The notes under the pieces were generated by a model. The model was given only the letters and a program-made list of their open reading frames with translations. It had not been told where the DNA came from and ran no database searches. A stretch of 14,512 nt of DNA, from NCBI GenBank assembly GCA_017438085.1, contig JAFRWH010000236.1, positions 1 to 14,512 of the forward strand. Reading direction: 5' to 3'. How positions within the stretch are numbered: the first letter of the stretch is position 1; the number at the start of each line of letters is the position of its first letter. Source of the stretch: Bacillota bacterium (GTDB lineage Bacteria; Bacillota_A; Clostridia; Peptostreptococcales; Anaerovoracaceae). The translations under genes were made by a program, and so were the position numbers. This document shows positions 1 through 6,067 of the stretch, piece by piece.

Positions 1-219
1 GAGACCATGGCTCTTTCCGAGGAAATCGATTATTCTGCCATTGCGGGGCTGAGGCTTGAAGCGAGGCAGAAGCTGAACGATATAAAGCCGCTGTCTGTGG
101 GGCAGGCCTCCAGGATATCCGGAGTGTCGCCTGCGGACATAAGCGTGCTGATAGTCTGGCTGGAAAAGACCAGGCGTCAGAGAAAAAGGGATAAGGAAGA
201 TGCAGACGATCTTATCTGA
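1..219 (+). CDS. mnmG: MnmG (GidA) tRNA uridine-34 modification enzyme, C-terminal end only
   Basis: The window opens in frame inside this gene, and 72 C-terminal residues are visible before the TGA stop. The segment with [29 protein letters not shown] and [11 protein letters not shown] is the characteristic helical C-terminal domain of MnmG. In the known family this domain docks with MnmE. The MnmE-MnmG complex installs the carboxymethylaminomethyl group on wobble U34 of certain tRNAs in the cytoplasm, using FAD and folate. The catalytic FAD-binding part lies upstream of the window. The gene overlaps rsmG by 20 bp, the classic gidA-gidB arrangement next to many bacterial origins. Identification is firm; start and full length cannot be seen. 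Confidence 0.95.
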   Translation, partial: ETMALSEEIDYSAIAGLRLEARQKLNDIKPLSVGQASRISGVSPADISVLIVWLEKTRRQRKRDKEDADDLI

Positions 220-886
220 TGAAAGATTTGAAAAGCTTGCGGATATCATCCTCGAGTGGAATGAAAAGATAAATGTGACAGCTATAAGGGACCGGGAGGA
301 GTTTATGCAAAAAAACGTACAGGACTCCCTTGCTCCTCTTGTTCTGCCTGAGTTTAAGAATGCGAAAACGGTTCTTGATCTCGGGACCGGAGGCGGCTTT
401 CCCGGGCTTCCGCTGGCCATTGCCTGTCCGGAAAAGGTTTTTTTCCTTGTGGATTCCATAGCGAAAAAGCTTAAGGTTGTCAGCGATGCCGCCCTTAAGC
501 TGGGGCTTTCCAATGTTTACGTGCTCCACAGCAGAGCCGAGGATCTTGCCATGCCTGCGAAAAAGGGTGCCAGACTTTCCGTTCCCGGCCGTGAGCTTCT
601 GGACTGCGTTGTTTCCCGGGCAGTTGCTAACATGAGCACTCTTTCTGAATACTGTCTGCCGCTGGTCAGGCCCGGCGGATATTTTATTGCCTTCAAGACG
701 GAAAATGCCATGGAAGAGATTGAAGCGGCCGCTCATGCAATAGAAATTCTGGGCGGAGGAGAAGTCCGCATTGATAAAACGGACAGCGAGGATGGTCACG
801 TACTCGTTATCGTAAAGAAACTACGCTCAACTCCATCAAAATATCCCAGGCGCAAGGGTCTTCCTGCGTCGGAACCTCTGAAATAG
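200..886 (+). CDS. rsmG: RsmG (GidB) 16S rRNA 7-methylguanosine methyltransferase
   Basis: This 228-residue protein has the SAM-binding Rossmann signature [17 protein letters not shown] (residues 58-74), an acidic residue after the next strand (D85 in FFLVDS), the family SRAVA motif (139-143) and the basic C-terminal KYPRRKG segment (214-220). Known RsmG enzymes methylate N7 of G527 in 16S rRNA of the small subunit; loss of function gives low-level streptomycin resistance. The length is close to the usual 210-240 residues. The ATG at 200 lies inside the end of mnmG, with an AGGG element about 9 nt upstream, so translation is probably coupled to mnmG. Stop is TAG at 884-886. Confidence 0.96.
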   Translation: MQTILSDERFEKLADIILEWNEKINVTAIRDREEFMQKNVQDSLAPLVLPEFKNAKTVLDLGTGGGFPGLPLAIACPEKVFFLVDSIAKKLKVVSDAALKLGLSNVYVLHSRAEDLAMPAKKGARLSVPGRELLDCVVSRAVANMSTLSEYCLPLVRPGGYFIAFKTENAMEEIEAAAHAIEILGGGEVRIDKTDSEDGHVLVIVKKLRSTPSKYPRRKGLPASEPLK

Positions 887-897
887 AGGACAGCGCC

Positions 898-1938
898 ATG
901 AATAAGGATGCGATGAGGGATGCCATAGAAAGCGAAAGGCTCGTTCTTTTCCCCTATACTGCTGAGAATCTGGCTCTGTTCAACAGGGATCTGCCTGCGT
1001 TTGAGGAAAAATACGGCATAGTTTACCGCGGAGAGGAGCTGAACTATCTGCTTCAGAGCTTTCTGCACAGGCTTGAGAAGGAGATAGCGGAGGATGAGCA
1101 GAACTATCTGTTTTTTACGGAATTTCTGATAGTCCTTAAGGAAAACAGCCATGTGATTGGCTCTATTGACTATAAATATGTGCCCAAAGACGAGATAACA
1201 GAGGTGGGCTACGGCATGAACCTGTCTTATACCGGTCATGGATATATGACAGAAGCCCTCGGCGCTTTTCTGAAGTTCGGCAGAAGCCTCGGCATCAGGA
1301 CCGTGCTTGCGGATACCCTTCCGGGAAATATAAAGTCACAGAATGTGCTGAAACGCTGCGGTTTTGAGTTTCTGAAGGAAGACGGCAATCTGTGGTGGGA
1401 GTACAGTATGGATGGTATAAGGCTGATAAAGCCTTCTTTAGAATATGCTGCGCAGATAGAAGAGTACCGCTCGGCTTTCCCGGAAGAACGTATGCGGGTT
1501 ACTTATATCCCGGAACGCATACCGGGTATGGATCACTTGGAGGAGTTTGAAAGCGTCCCTGAATGGCTTGAGTACTGCAGATCTATGGAAGGGAAGATAA
1601 GCTGGTATATGGCAGTGAGAAACAGCGATGACAGGATCGTGGGTTTCAGCTGTCTTCGCCACAGCCTTGAATACGATGACGATGATCCGGCATTCGCTTC
1701 CCACATAGGCTGTTCGGTCCGTCCGGATGAGCAAAGAAAGGGCTATGCCACGAAGCAGCTGCGGCTTATGCTTGTTAAAGCCCGTGAAGCCGGTCTTGAA
1801 AGCGTAAGAATAGTCTGCAGGGATGTAAATATAGGCAGCAACAAGGCCATAATCGCAAATGGCGGCATTTTTACGGATTCTATCCACGGCGATCTGTCAG
1901 GTCTTACGATAAACAGATACGATATAAAGATCAGATAG
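898..1938 (+). CDS. Tandem GNAT acetyltransferase (RimL-like domain plus COG3981-like domain)
   Basis: The 346 residues fold into two GNAT domains. Residues 10-170 resemble the RimJ/RimL type: the acetyl-CoA loop is YTGHGYMTEA (111-120), followed by the family NIKSQNVLKRCGFE segment (144-157). Residues 171-346 resemble the predicted acetyltransferases of COG3981, with HIGCSVRPDEQRKGYAT (269-285) carrying the Q/R-x-x-G-x-A pyrophosphate-binding pattern and NIGSNKAIIANGG (311-323). The substrates are unknown. RimL-type enzymes acetylate protein N-termini or small molecules, but this cannot be fixed here. The ATG at 898 has AGAGGA 7 nt upstream and follows rsmG by 11 bp, suggesting co-transcription. 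A GGGAG lies 6 nt before the ATG encoding M171, at the domain border, so the second half may once have been a separate gene. Confidence 0.88.
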   Translation: MNKDAMRDAIESERLVLFPYTAENLALFNRDLPAFEEKYGIVYRGEELNYLLQSFLHRLEKEIAEDEQNYLFFTEFLIVLKENSHVIGSIDYKYVPKDEITEVGYGMNLSYTGHGYMTEALGAFLKFGRSLGIRTVLADTLPGNIKSQNVLKRCGFEFLKEDGNLWWEYSMDGIRLIKPSLEYAAQIEEYRSAFPEERMRVTYIPERIPGMDHLEEFESVPEWLEYCRSMEGKISWYMAVRNSDDRIVGFSCLRHSLEYDDDDPAFASHIGCSVRPDEQRKGYATKQLRLMLVKAREAGLESVRIVCRDVNIGSNKAIIANGGIFTDSIHGDLSGLTINRYDIKIR

Positions 1939-1952
1939 CAGGGGTGTATATT

Positions 1953-2318
1953 ATGAATATTGAAAAGCTGGGCCATGAGCTTTCCGTGTGCAAGCTCAGA
2001 AGCCTTGAAAATATAAGGAAAGACAGCGGATTTTACTTTCTCGGCGTTACAGACCAGGAGATCTCTCTGGTCTGCAGGACGGATGAAGTGCCTGCCGATG
2101 CCTATGAAAGGGAGGACGGCTGGAGGGCTTTCAGAATAGTCGGGATACTGGATTTTTTGCTTGTGGGCATATTATCACGCATAAGCAGCTTGCTTGCGGA
2201 GAACAGCATAGGCATATTTGCAGTCTCCACCTACAATACCGACTATATATTGGTTAAAAAGGAAAGTTTTGAGAAGGCGCTGGCTGTTCTTGCTGATGCG
2301 GGTTACTCAGTGCTGTAG
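1953..2318 (+). CDS. ACT-domain protein (COG3603-like)
   Basis: From the ATG at 1953 this is a 121-residue protein. AGGGG lies 8 nt upstream, which favours this start over an in-frame GTG at 1944 that falls inside that ribosome binding site. The GWRAFRIVGILDF segment in the middle and the later VGILSRISSLLAENSIGIFAVSTYNTDYILVK-type stretch, with the LA..SIGIF..STYNTDY core, match the paired ACT-like domains of the COG3603/CASTOR-like family, in which ligand binding at the ACT interface senses amino acids. No catalytic domain is attached, so a sensor or regulatory partner role is inferred, not shown. The gene follows the tandem GNAT gene by 14 bp and ends 3 bp before a parS site. Confidence 0.82.
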   Translation: MNIEKLGHELSVCKLRSLENIRKDSGFYFLGVTDQEISLVCRTDEVPADAYEREDGWRAFRIVGILDFLLVGILSRISSLLAENSIGIFAVSTYNTDYILVKKESFEKALAVLADAGYSVL

Positions 2319-2321
2319 AAA

Positions 2322-2337
2322 TGTTTCACGTGAAACC
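2322..2337. promoter_or_regulatory. parS site 1 (ParB/Spo0J binding site)
   Basis: TGTTTCACGTGAAACC matches the Bacillus-type parS palindrome TGTTTCACGTGAAACA at 15 of 16 positions; only the last base differs. It fills the gap between the ACT-domain gene (stop at 2318) and the next start at 2355. ParB loads here as a CTP-dependent clamp and spreads. The cognate parB is in this window at 6060. Confidence 0.93.
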
Positions 2338-2354
2338 ATGATCGGAGCGCCTGA

Positions 2355-3359
2355 ATGATAAGACTTGAGGATGTCAGTACGGAGAAAAAGGAGCTTCTCC
2401 GGAACATCAATCAGAAATACCTGTACGAGATGACTCAGTATTACGATGACCCCATGGACAGTGAGGGAAACTATCACTACGGGTGTTTCGACAAATACTT
2501 TGAAGATCCCTTGAGAAAGGCATTTTTCATCTACAGCGATGCCGTTCTTGTGGGTTTTGCCATGATCAACCCGTACTCATTTATCGGTGAGCAGCCGGAT
2601 CATGTAATGGCGGAATTCACCATATTTCCCGCCTTCAGGGGCAGACACTACGGCCGGGATGCCGCAAGGCTTTTGATGGAACGCTTTCCCGGGCGTTGGG
2701 AGATCAAATTTAACGAGAAAAACATAAAGGCCAGATCCCTCTGGATGGGGCTTGCTGAGCCCTTTGGCCCAAAGATCCATCACCTGAACGCAGAAGAGAC
2801 GGTAATAATTTTTTCAACAGCATCTGCAAAGGAGGACGCTGCGATGTATATAAGGAAGTCTACGATGGAGGATGTCCCCCGCATAATGGAGATAATCGTC
2901 AGAGCGAGGAAGTTCATGGCGGAGACCGGAAATCCCACTCAGTGGTACAATGACAGGCCTCGCCAGGAGGAGATCGAAAAGGACATTGCTAACGGAACAG
3001 GCTATGTCTGCGTGCATGAGGACAGGATAATCGGCACATTCCACTATAACTATGGGGATAAGATCGAACCTTTCTACAATAATCTTATAGAAGGAGAATG
3101 GATCGATGACAGTCCGTATGCAGTTATCCACAGGATAGCAAGCGATGGCACTGTGAAGGGCACCGGAGCATTCTGCCTTAACTGGGCTCTGGAGCAGTGC
3201 GGACATATAAGGATAGACACTCATCCCAATAACAAGCCCATGCAGGGGCTTCTGAACAAGCTGCAATACACTAAATGCTGCGTAATTCCGGTAAAATTCG
3301 ATGGAAGCGTGCGCTGGGGTTATGAAAAGTCTGCTCTTACAGACAAACTGAGAGGATAG
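2355..3359 (+). CDS. Tandem GNAT acetyltransferase (COG5628-like domain plus second GNAT)
   Basis: This 334-residue protein is a second, different GNAT-GNAT fusion. Residues 1-155 resemble COG5628 predicted acetyltransferases: MAEFTIFPAFRGRHYG (85-100) gives the acetyl-CoA loop RGRHYG, and KFNEKNIKARSLW (118-130) follows. Residues 164-334 start with MYIRKSTMEDVPRIMEI, a typical free GNAT N-terminus, and contain VIHRIASDGTVKGTGAF and RIDTHPNNKPMQGLLNK, the usual motif A and motif B of another GNAT group. The substrates are unknown. The ATG at 2355 has GGAG 7 nt upstream. The linker between domains (residues 157-163) is encoded by an ideal ribosome binding site, so the second domain may also be made alone from 2844. 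The gene lies directly after parS site 1. Confidence 0.87.
   Translation: MIRLEDVSTEKKELLRNINQKYLYEMTQYYDDPMDSEGNYHYGCFDKYFEDPLRKAFFIYSDAVLVGFAMINPYSFIGEQPDHVMAEFTIFPAFRGRHYGRDAARLLMERFPGRWEIKFNEKNIKARSLWMGLAEPFGPKIHHLNAEETVIIFSTASAKEDAAMYIRKSTMEDVPRIMEIIVRARKFMAETGNPTQWYNDRPRQEEIEKDIANGTGYVCVHEDRIIGTFHYNYGDKIEPFYNNLIEGEWIDDSPYAVIHRIASDGTVKGTGAFCLNWALEQCGHIRIDTHPNNKPMQGLLNKLQYTKCCVIPVKFDGSVRWGYEKSALTDKLRG
2828..2846 (+). promoter_or_regulatory. Internal ribosome binding site and in-frame ATG for the second GNAT domain
   Basis: AAAGGAGG at 2828-2835 is a full-strength Shine-Dalgarno sequence, 8 nt before an in-frame ATG at 2844. That ATG encodes M164, exactly where a normal GNAT N-terminus begins. 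Initiation here would give a free 171-residue acetyltransferase. Within the fusion, the AAG GAG GAC codons are read as the linker Lys-Glu-Asp. Whether it is used is inferred. Confidence 0.6.
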
Positions 3360-3372
3360 GACCGGAAGCGGA

Positions 3373-3837
3373 ATGGTATTTTCTGAAAAAGAACCGGATG
3401 AAGCGCTTCTTGAGGCGCTGATTAAGCTGTCGAAAGACTGGGAAGCGGAAAACATCTGCCGCGGATACAGGGCAAATACGGCTGCGGATATTGAAGGCAA
3501 CAGGATATTCACGGCAGAAGAAGACGGCAGTATCCTTGCATATCTTTTCGGATATCACGAAAAGAGCAAAAACAGCAGCTCCGTGATGCCTGAAGGCACG
3601 GATGTATTTGAGGTCGAGGAGCTTTATGTGCGTCCGGAGCGCAGATCCCAGGGCATAGGCCGCAGACTGTTTGAATTTGCGGAGAATTCCGTAAGGAATG
3701 AGGCGGATTATATCTTGCTGAGCACGGCGACGAAAAACTTCAGGGCTATTCTGCATTTCTATGTGGATGAGCTTGACATGAGTTTCTGGAATGCCAGGCT
3801 TTTCAAGAAGCTGAAAAAGGAGTGTGAAAGCAGGTGA
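3373..3837 (+). CDS. GNAT-family N-acetyltransferase, single domain
   Basis: The protein has 154 residues, normal for a single GNAT domain. DVFEVEELYVRPERRSQGIG (77-96) contains the strand and the acetyl-CoA loop R91-S-Q-G-I-G, and the following helix is RRLFEFAENSV. The C-terminal FRAILHFYVDELDMSFWNARLFKKL is the end of the domain (motif B area) and is followed by a lysine-rich tail. The substrate cannot be told from sequence. The ATG at 3373 lies 13 bp after the preceding stop, and its ribosome binding site is weak (GGAAG just upstream), so it may depend on translation of the preceding gene. Its stop overlaps the GTG start of the ASCH-domain gene. Confidence 0.85.
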   Translation: MVFSEKEPDEALLEALIKLSKDWEAENICRGYRANTAADIEGNRIFTAEEDGSILAYLFGYHEKSKNSSSVMPEGTDVFEVEELYVRPERRSQGIGRRLFEFAENSVRNEADYILLSTATKNFRAILHFYVDELDMSFWNARLFKKLKKECESR

Positions 3838-4259
3838 CAGCACAGGAAATGTGGGAAAAGGCCGGTTTTAGCGGAGAATACGATGCATGGAGCTTCGGCA
3901 GCGATCCTGATGGCCTGGCAGAACTGGTGCTGAAGGGGAAAAAGCGCGCCACGTCTTCTGCTTATCAGCTCTACGCGCTTGAAGGAGAAGATATCCCTCG
4001 CATCGGAGACATGAGCGTCATCCTGGATTCCGAAGATAATGCGGTCTGCATCATCAGGGACGTTGCCGTATATGTCGGCAGCTATAAGAAGATAACCACG
4101 GAATACGCGGCGCTGGAGGGCGAAGGCGACGGTTCTATAGAATACTGGAGAAGCGTTCACGAGCCGTTTTTCAGAGAAGAGCTCAGCCCTCTGGGCATTG
4201 ATTTTACCGAAGATATGCCGGTCCTGTGCGAAGAATTCAAGCTTGTATACCCTTTATAG
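3834..4259 (+). CDS. ASCH-domain protein (YhfF-like, COG4405)
   Basis: The 141 residues match the ASCH fold: ELVLKGKKRATSSAYQLY (30-47) is the signature basic GKKRAT segment on the putative RNA/nucleotide-binding cleft, followed by IGDMSVILDSEDNAVCIIR and VHEPFFREELSPLGIDF. ASCH proteins have a PUA-like beta barrel. Some members are N4-acetylcytidine amidohydrolases or nucleases, but the role of the YhfF group is not settled. The start is GTG at 3834, in a GTGA overlap with the upstream GNAT stop. AAAAAGGAG ends 11 nt before it, a slightly long spacing. Together these suggest translational coupling. The TAG stop (4257-4259) forms the first bases of parS site 2. Confidence 0.86.
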   Translation: MTAQEMWEKAGFSGEYDAWSFGSDPDGLAELVLKGKKRATSSAYQLYALEGEDIPRIGDMSVILDSEDNAVCIIRDVAVYVGSYKKITTEYAALEGEGDGSIEYWRSVHEPFFREELSPLGIDFTEDMPVLCEEFKLVYPL

Positions 4260-4273
4260 TTTCACGTGAAACA
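4258..4273. promoter_or_regulatory. parS site 2
   Basis: AGTTTCACGTGAAACA matches the parS palindrome at 15 of 16 positions, differing only in the first base, which belongs to the TAG stop of the ASCH-domain gene. The site lies in the 39-bp gap before the next ribosome binding site. It is 1936 bp after site 1 and 895 bp before site 3. Confidence 0.93.
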
Positions 4274-4298
4274 TTTAAGATATTATGGGAGGGCAGAA

Positions 4299-4526
4299 AT
4301 GATCAATAAACTTCTCGATGTGGGAAACCGCTATGCAAAGAAAAGTACCTGGAAGGATTTCGCGCTGCTCAAGTTTTGCATCTTTCCGCTGGGCGTGATA
4401 TGCGGGACCCTGATCCCGAAAAAGCAGAAAAAGAAAGTCAGGGCGGCATCCGCGGCCTTATTTGCCGTGACTTATGTGCCGCTGATGGCAAAGCTTATAA
4501 AAATAATAATGAGTGAGGAAGAATGA
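4299..4526 (+). CDS. Small membrane protein, unknown function
   Basis: The protein has 75 residues and is not recognised as a named family. The ATG at 4299 has GGGAGG about 6 nt upstream. An in-frame GTG at 4266 would give 86 residues but lies in the middle of parS site 2 without a ribosome binding site, so the ATG is preferred. LLKFCIFPLGVICGTLIP forms one hydrophobic segment and AASAALFAVTYVPLMAKLIKI a second, separated by the lysine-rich PKKQKKKV loop, which would be cytoplasmic by the positive-inside rule. It has a hairpin-like two-segment topology with an acidic tail. The gene overlaps the flavin-reductase-like start by 4 bp (ATGA), so the two are probably coupled. Confidence 0.75.
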   Translation: MINKLLDVGNRYAKKSTWKDFALLKFCIFPLGVICGTLIPKKQKKKVRAASAALFAVTYVPLMAKLIKIIMSEEE

Positions 4527-5044
4527 TGGCTGAATTTGAGAAAAATGAATGCAGGATATTTGAGGAGTTCAATAAAGGCTGGGCTCTTGTTACTGCGGGA
4601 AACATGGAGAAATTCAACGGCTGCACTGTAAGCTGGGGCAGCATGGGCACCCTGTGGGGCAGATCGGTAGTGACCGTATATCTGCATCCGAGCCGCTATA
4701 CCACCGATTTCGCGAAGGCTAACGAATACTTTACCGTAAGCTTTTTCCCGGAGGAATACAGAAAAGCTCTCAGCATAATGGGCTCAAAATCCGGAAGGGA
4801 CTGCGATAAGGTGGCAGAAGCCGGACTGACAGCCATGCCGTGCGGAGATTCTGTTACATATAAGGAAGCAAAGCGCACTTTCCTCTGCCGCAAGCTTTAC
4901 CAGGGCAAATTTGACAAAATGGGACTTGATCCGGAGATCGCAGAGCTCTACAGATCCAGACCTCAGGCCTTCCCTCCCGATGAAAACGGAGATTGGCAGC
5001 CCCACTGGATCTTTGTCGGTCAGGTGGTCGATGTAATAGAATAG
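4523..5044 (+). CDS. Flavin reductase-like (FMN-binding split-barrel) protein
   Basis: The protein has 173 residues, typical of the flavin reductase-like split beta-barrel family (Pfam PF01613 type). The order is an N-terminal strand WALVTAGNMEKFNGCTVSWGSMGTLWGRS that would line the FMN phosphate site, then VTVYLHPSRYTTDF and YFTVSFF, all characteristic of this fold, then a C-terminal strand HWIFVGQVVDVIE. Family members bind FMN and reduce flavins or small substrates with NAD(P)H; the actual substrate is unknown. Two adjacent ATGs (4523, 4526) are possible starts; the first overlaps the upstream stop, and GAGGAAG lies just before it. This is the last gene of the accessory run. Confidence 0.85.
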   Translation: MMAEFEKNECRIFEEFNKGWALVTAGNMEKFNGCTVSWGSMGTLWGRSVVTVYLHPSRYTTDFAKANEYFTVSFFPEEYRKALSIMGSKSGRDCDKVAEAGLTAMPCGDSVTYKEAKRTFLCRKLYQGKFDKMGLDPEIAELYRSRPQAFPPDENGDWQPHWIFVGQVVDVIE

Positions 5045-5065
5045 GTCGCATCGGTACAAGTCCGT

Positions 5066-5100
5066 AAAGCCTTGAAAAATCGGGCTTTCCCGGGTTTTCC
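5066..5100 (+). terminator. Possible weak terminator or hairpin pair after the flavin-reductase-like gene
   Basis: Two mutually exclusive stems are visible: AAAGCC (5066-5071) with GGCTTT (5083-5088), and CGGG (5081-5084) with CCCG (5089-5092) followed by GGTTTTCC. Both are short and the T-run is only four bases, so termination here is uncertain. This is the only candidate end for the long upstream transcript before parA. Confidence 0.28.
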
Positions 5101-5152
5101 CCTTGCGGAGATATTGCATTGAATGTTTCATATGCAGCATCTGAAATACAGA

Positions 5153-5168
5153 TGTTTCACGTGAAACA
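5153..5168. promoter_or_regulatory. parS site 3 (perfect)
   Basis: TGTTTCACGTGAAACA is an exact 16-of-16 parS palindrome, 122 bp upstream of the parA start and just before the proposed parA promoter. A related partial copy, TGTTTCA at 5124-5130 with TGAAA at 5142-5146, lies immediately upstream. ParB bound and spreading from here could affect parAB transcription; that is an inference. Confidence 0.96.
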
Positions 5169-5176
5169 TTTTTAAT

Positions 5177-5222
5177 TTGTAACAATAAAGATATGGAATA
5201 TAAATGTGAAATAGGATATACT
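5177..5222 (+). promoter_or_regulatory. Candidate parAB promoter(s) in an AT-rich leader
   Basis: TTGTAA (5177-5182) is separated by 16 bp from TATAAA (5199-5204), a plausible housekeeping-sigma promoter. An alternative is TATACT (5217-5222) with a weak TGGAAT (5194-5199) 17 bp upstream. The leader from 5169 to 5290 is clearly more AT-rich than the flanking genes. GAGGAA at 5281-5286 is the ribosome binding site of parA. Confidence 0.45.
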
Positions 5223-5290
5223 ATTCAGGATCGATAAAAACTGATTTAAGCAAACATAAATTGCATCAAAGAAGCCAATAGAGGAAATAT

Positions 5291-6067
5291 ATGGGTAAAG
5301 TAATAGCTATTTTCAATCAGAAGGGCGGTGTCGGAAAAACCACCACCAACATAAATCTTGCAGCCTGCCTTGCGCTGAAGGGCCGGAAGATACTCGTAAT
5401 AGACATGGACCCTCAGGGCAACACCACCAGCGGGCTGGGAATACAGAAGCGCGGCCTTCACTATACAAGCTACGATCTGCTGATAGAGGAAAATCTTGAC
5501 ACGGAAGCTGTTATTCTGAAGACTTCCACCAAGAATCTCGATATCATCCCCGCCAGCGTGGATCTGGCAGGCGCTGAGATAGAGCTTGTGCAGCTGGAGG
5601 GACGAGAAGGCCGCCTGAAGAGGGCGATCGACCAGATCAAAGACCGCTATGATTATATTTTCATTGATTGTCCGCCTTCGCTGGGTCTGCTCACCATCAA
5701 CTCCCTGACCGCTGTCAACAGCGTGCTTATCCCTATTCAGTGCGAATTCTATGCGCTGGAAGGCGTAAGCCAGCTGGTCAGCACCGTAAATCTTGTGAAA
5801 CGCAGCCTGAACCCCGGACTTCAGATCCAGGGTGTGATACTTTCCATGTTCGACGGCAGGACGAATCTGTCCCTGCAGGTGGTGGAAGAGGTGAAGCGCT
5901 TCTTCGGGGACAAGCTATATAACACCGTAATACCAAGGAACGTAAGGCTTGCGGAAGCTCCCAGTTACGGTCTTCCCATTACGAGCTACGATCCCAAATC
6001 CAAAGGCGCAAAGGCTTATCAGGCTTTCGCTGCGGAATTCCTGAGAATGGAGGCCGAAAATGAGTAA
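5291..6067 (+). CDS. parA: ParA/Soj chromosome-partitioning ATPase
   Basis: The 258-residue protein carries the deviant Walker A motif KGGVGKTT (11-18, with signature K11 and catalytic K16), the A' segment VIDMDPQGN with D38 and D40, and Walker B FIDCPP with D126. R190 (DGRTNLS) and R218 (PRNVRLAEAPS) lie where the DNA-binding arginines of Soj are known. ParA dimerises on ATP, binds nucleoid DNA non-specifically and moves origin regions by interaction with ParB. In Bacillus and relatives, Soj also controls DnaA. Only a single short residue stretch precedes the Walker A motif, so there is no extra DNA-binding N-terminus; this is the short chromosomal type. It overlaps parB by 8 bp, with parS site 3 upstream. 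Confidence 0.98.
   Translation: MGKVIAIFNQKGGVGKTTTNINLAACLALKGRKILVIDMDPQGNTTSGLGIQKRGLHYTSYDLLIEENLDTEAVILKTSTKNLDIIPASVDLAGAEIELVQLEGREGRLKRAIDQIKDRYDYIFIDCPPSLGLLTINSLTAVNSVLIPIQCEFYALEGVSQLVSTVNLVKRSLNPGLQIQGVILSMFDGRTNLSLQVVEEVKRFFGDKLYNTVIPRNVRLAEAPSYGLPITSYDPKSKGAKAYQAFAAEFLRMEAENE

Noticed and set aside
3124..3132. TTATCCACA, a perfect DnaA-box sequence
   Set aside because: It is a single copy inside the second tandem GNAT gene. A lone match in 14.5 kb is not far from chance, and there is no cluster of boxes or unwinding element.
2814..3512. 232-codon minus-strand open frame
   Set aside because: It is antisense to the second tandem GNAT and the following GNAT gene; its translation shows no domain.
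3373..4259. GNAT plus neighbour as a TacT-type toxin-antitoxin pair
   Set aside because: The partner is an ASCH-domain protein, not a ribbon-helix-helix antitoxin, and the gene order does not fit that system.
4266..4298. Earlier GTG start for the small membrane protein
   Set aside because: The GTG is the centre of parS site 2 and has no ribosome binding site; the ATG at 4299 follows GGGAGG.
5169..5290. AT-rich leader of parA considered as part of an origin
   Set aside because: No DnaA boxes are present; the AT-richness is explained by promoter sequence next to parS.
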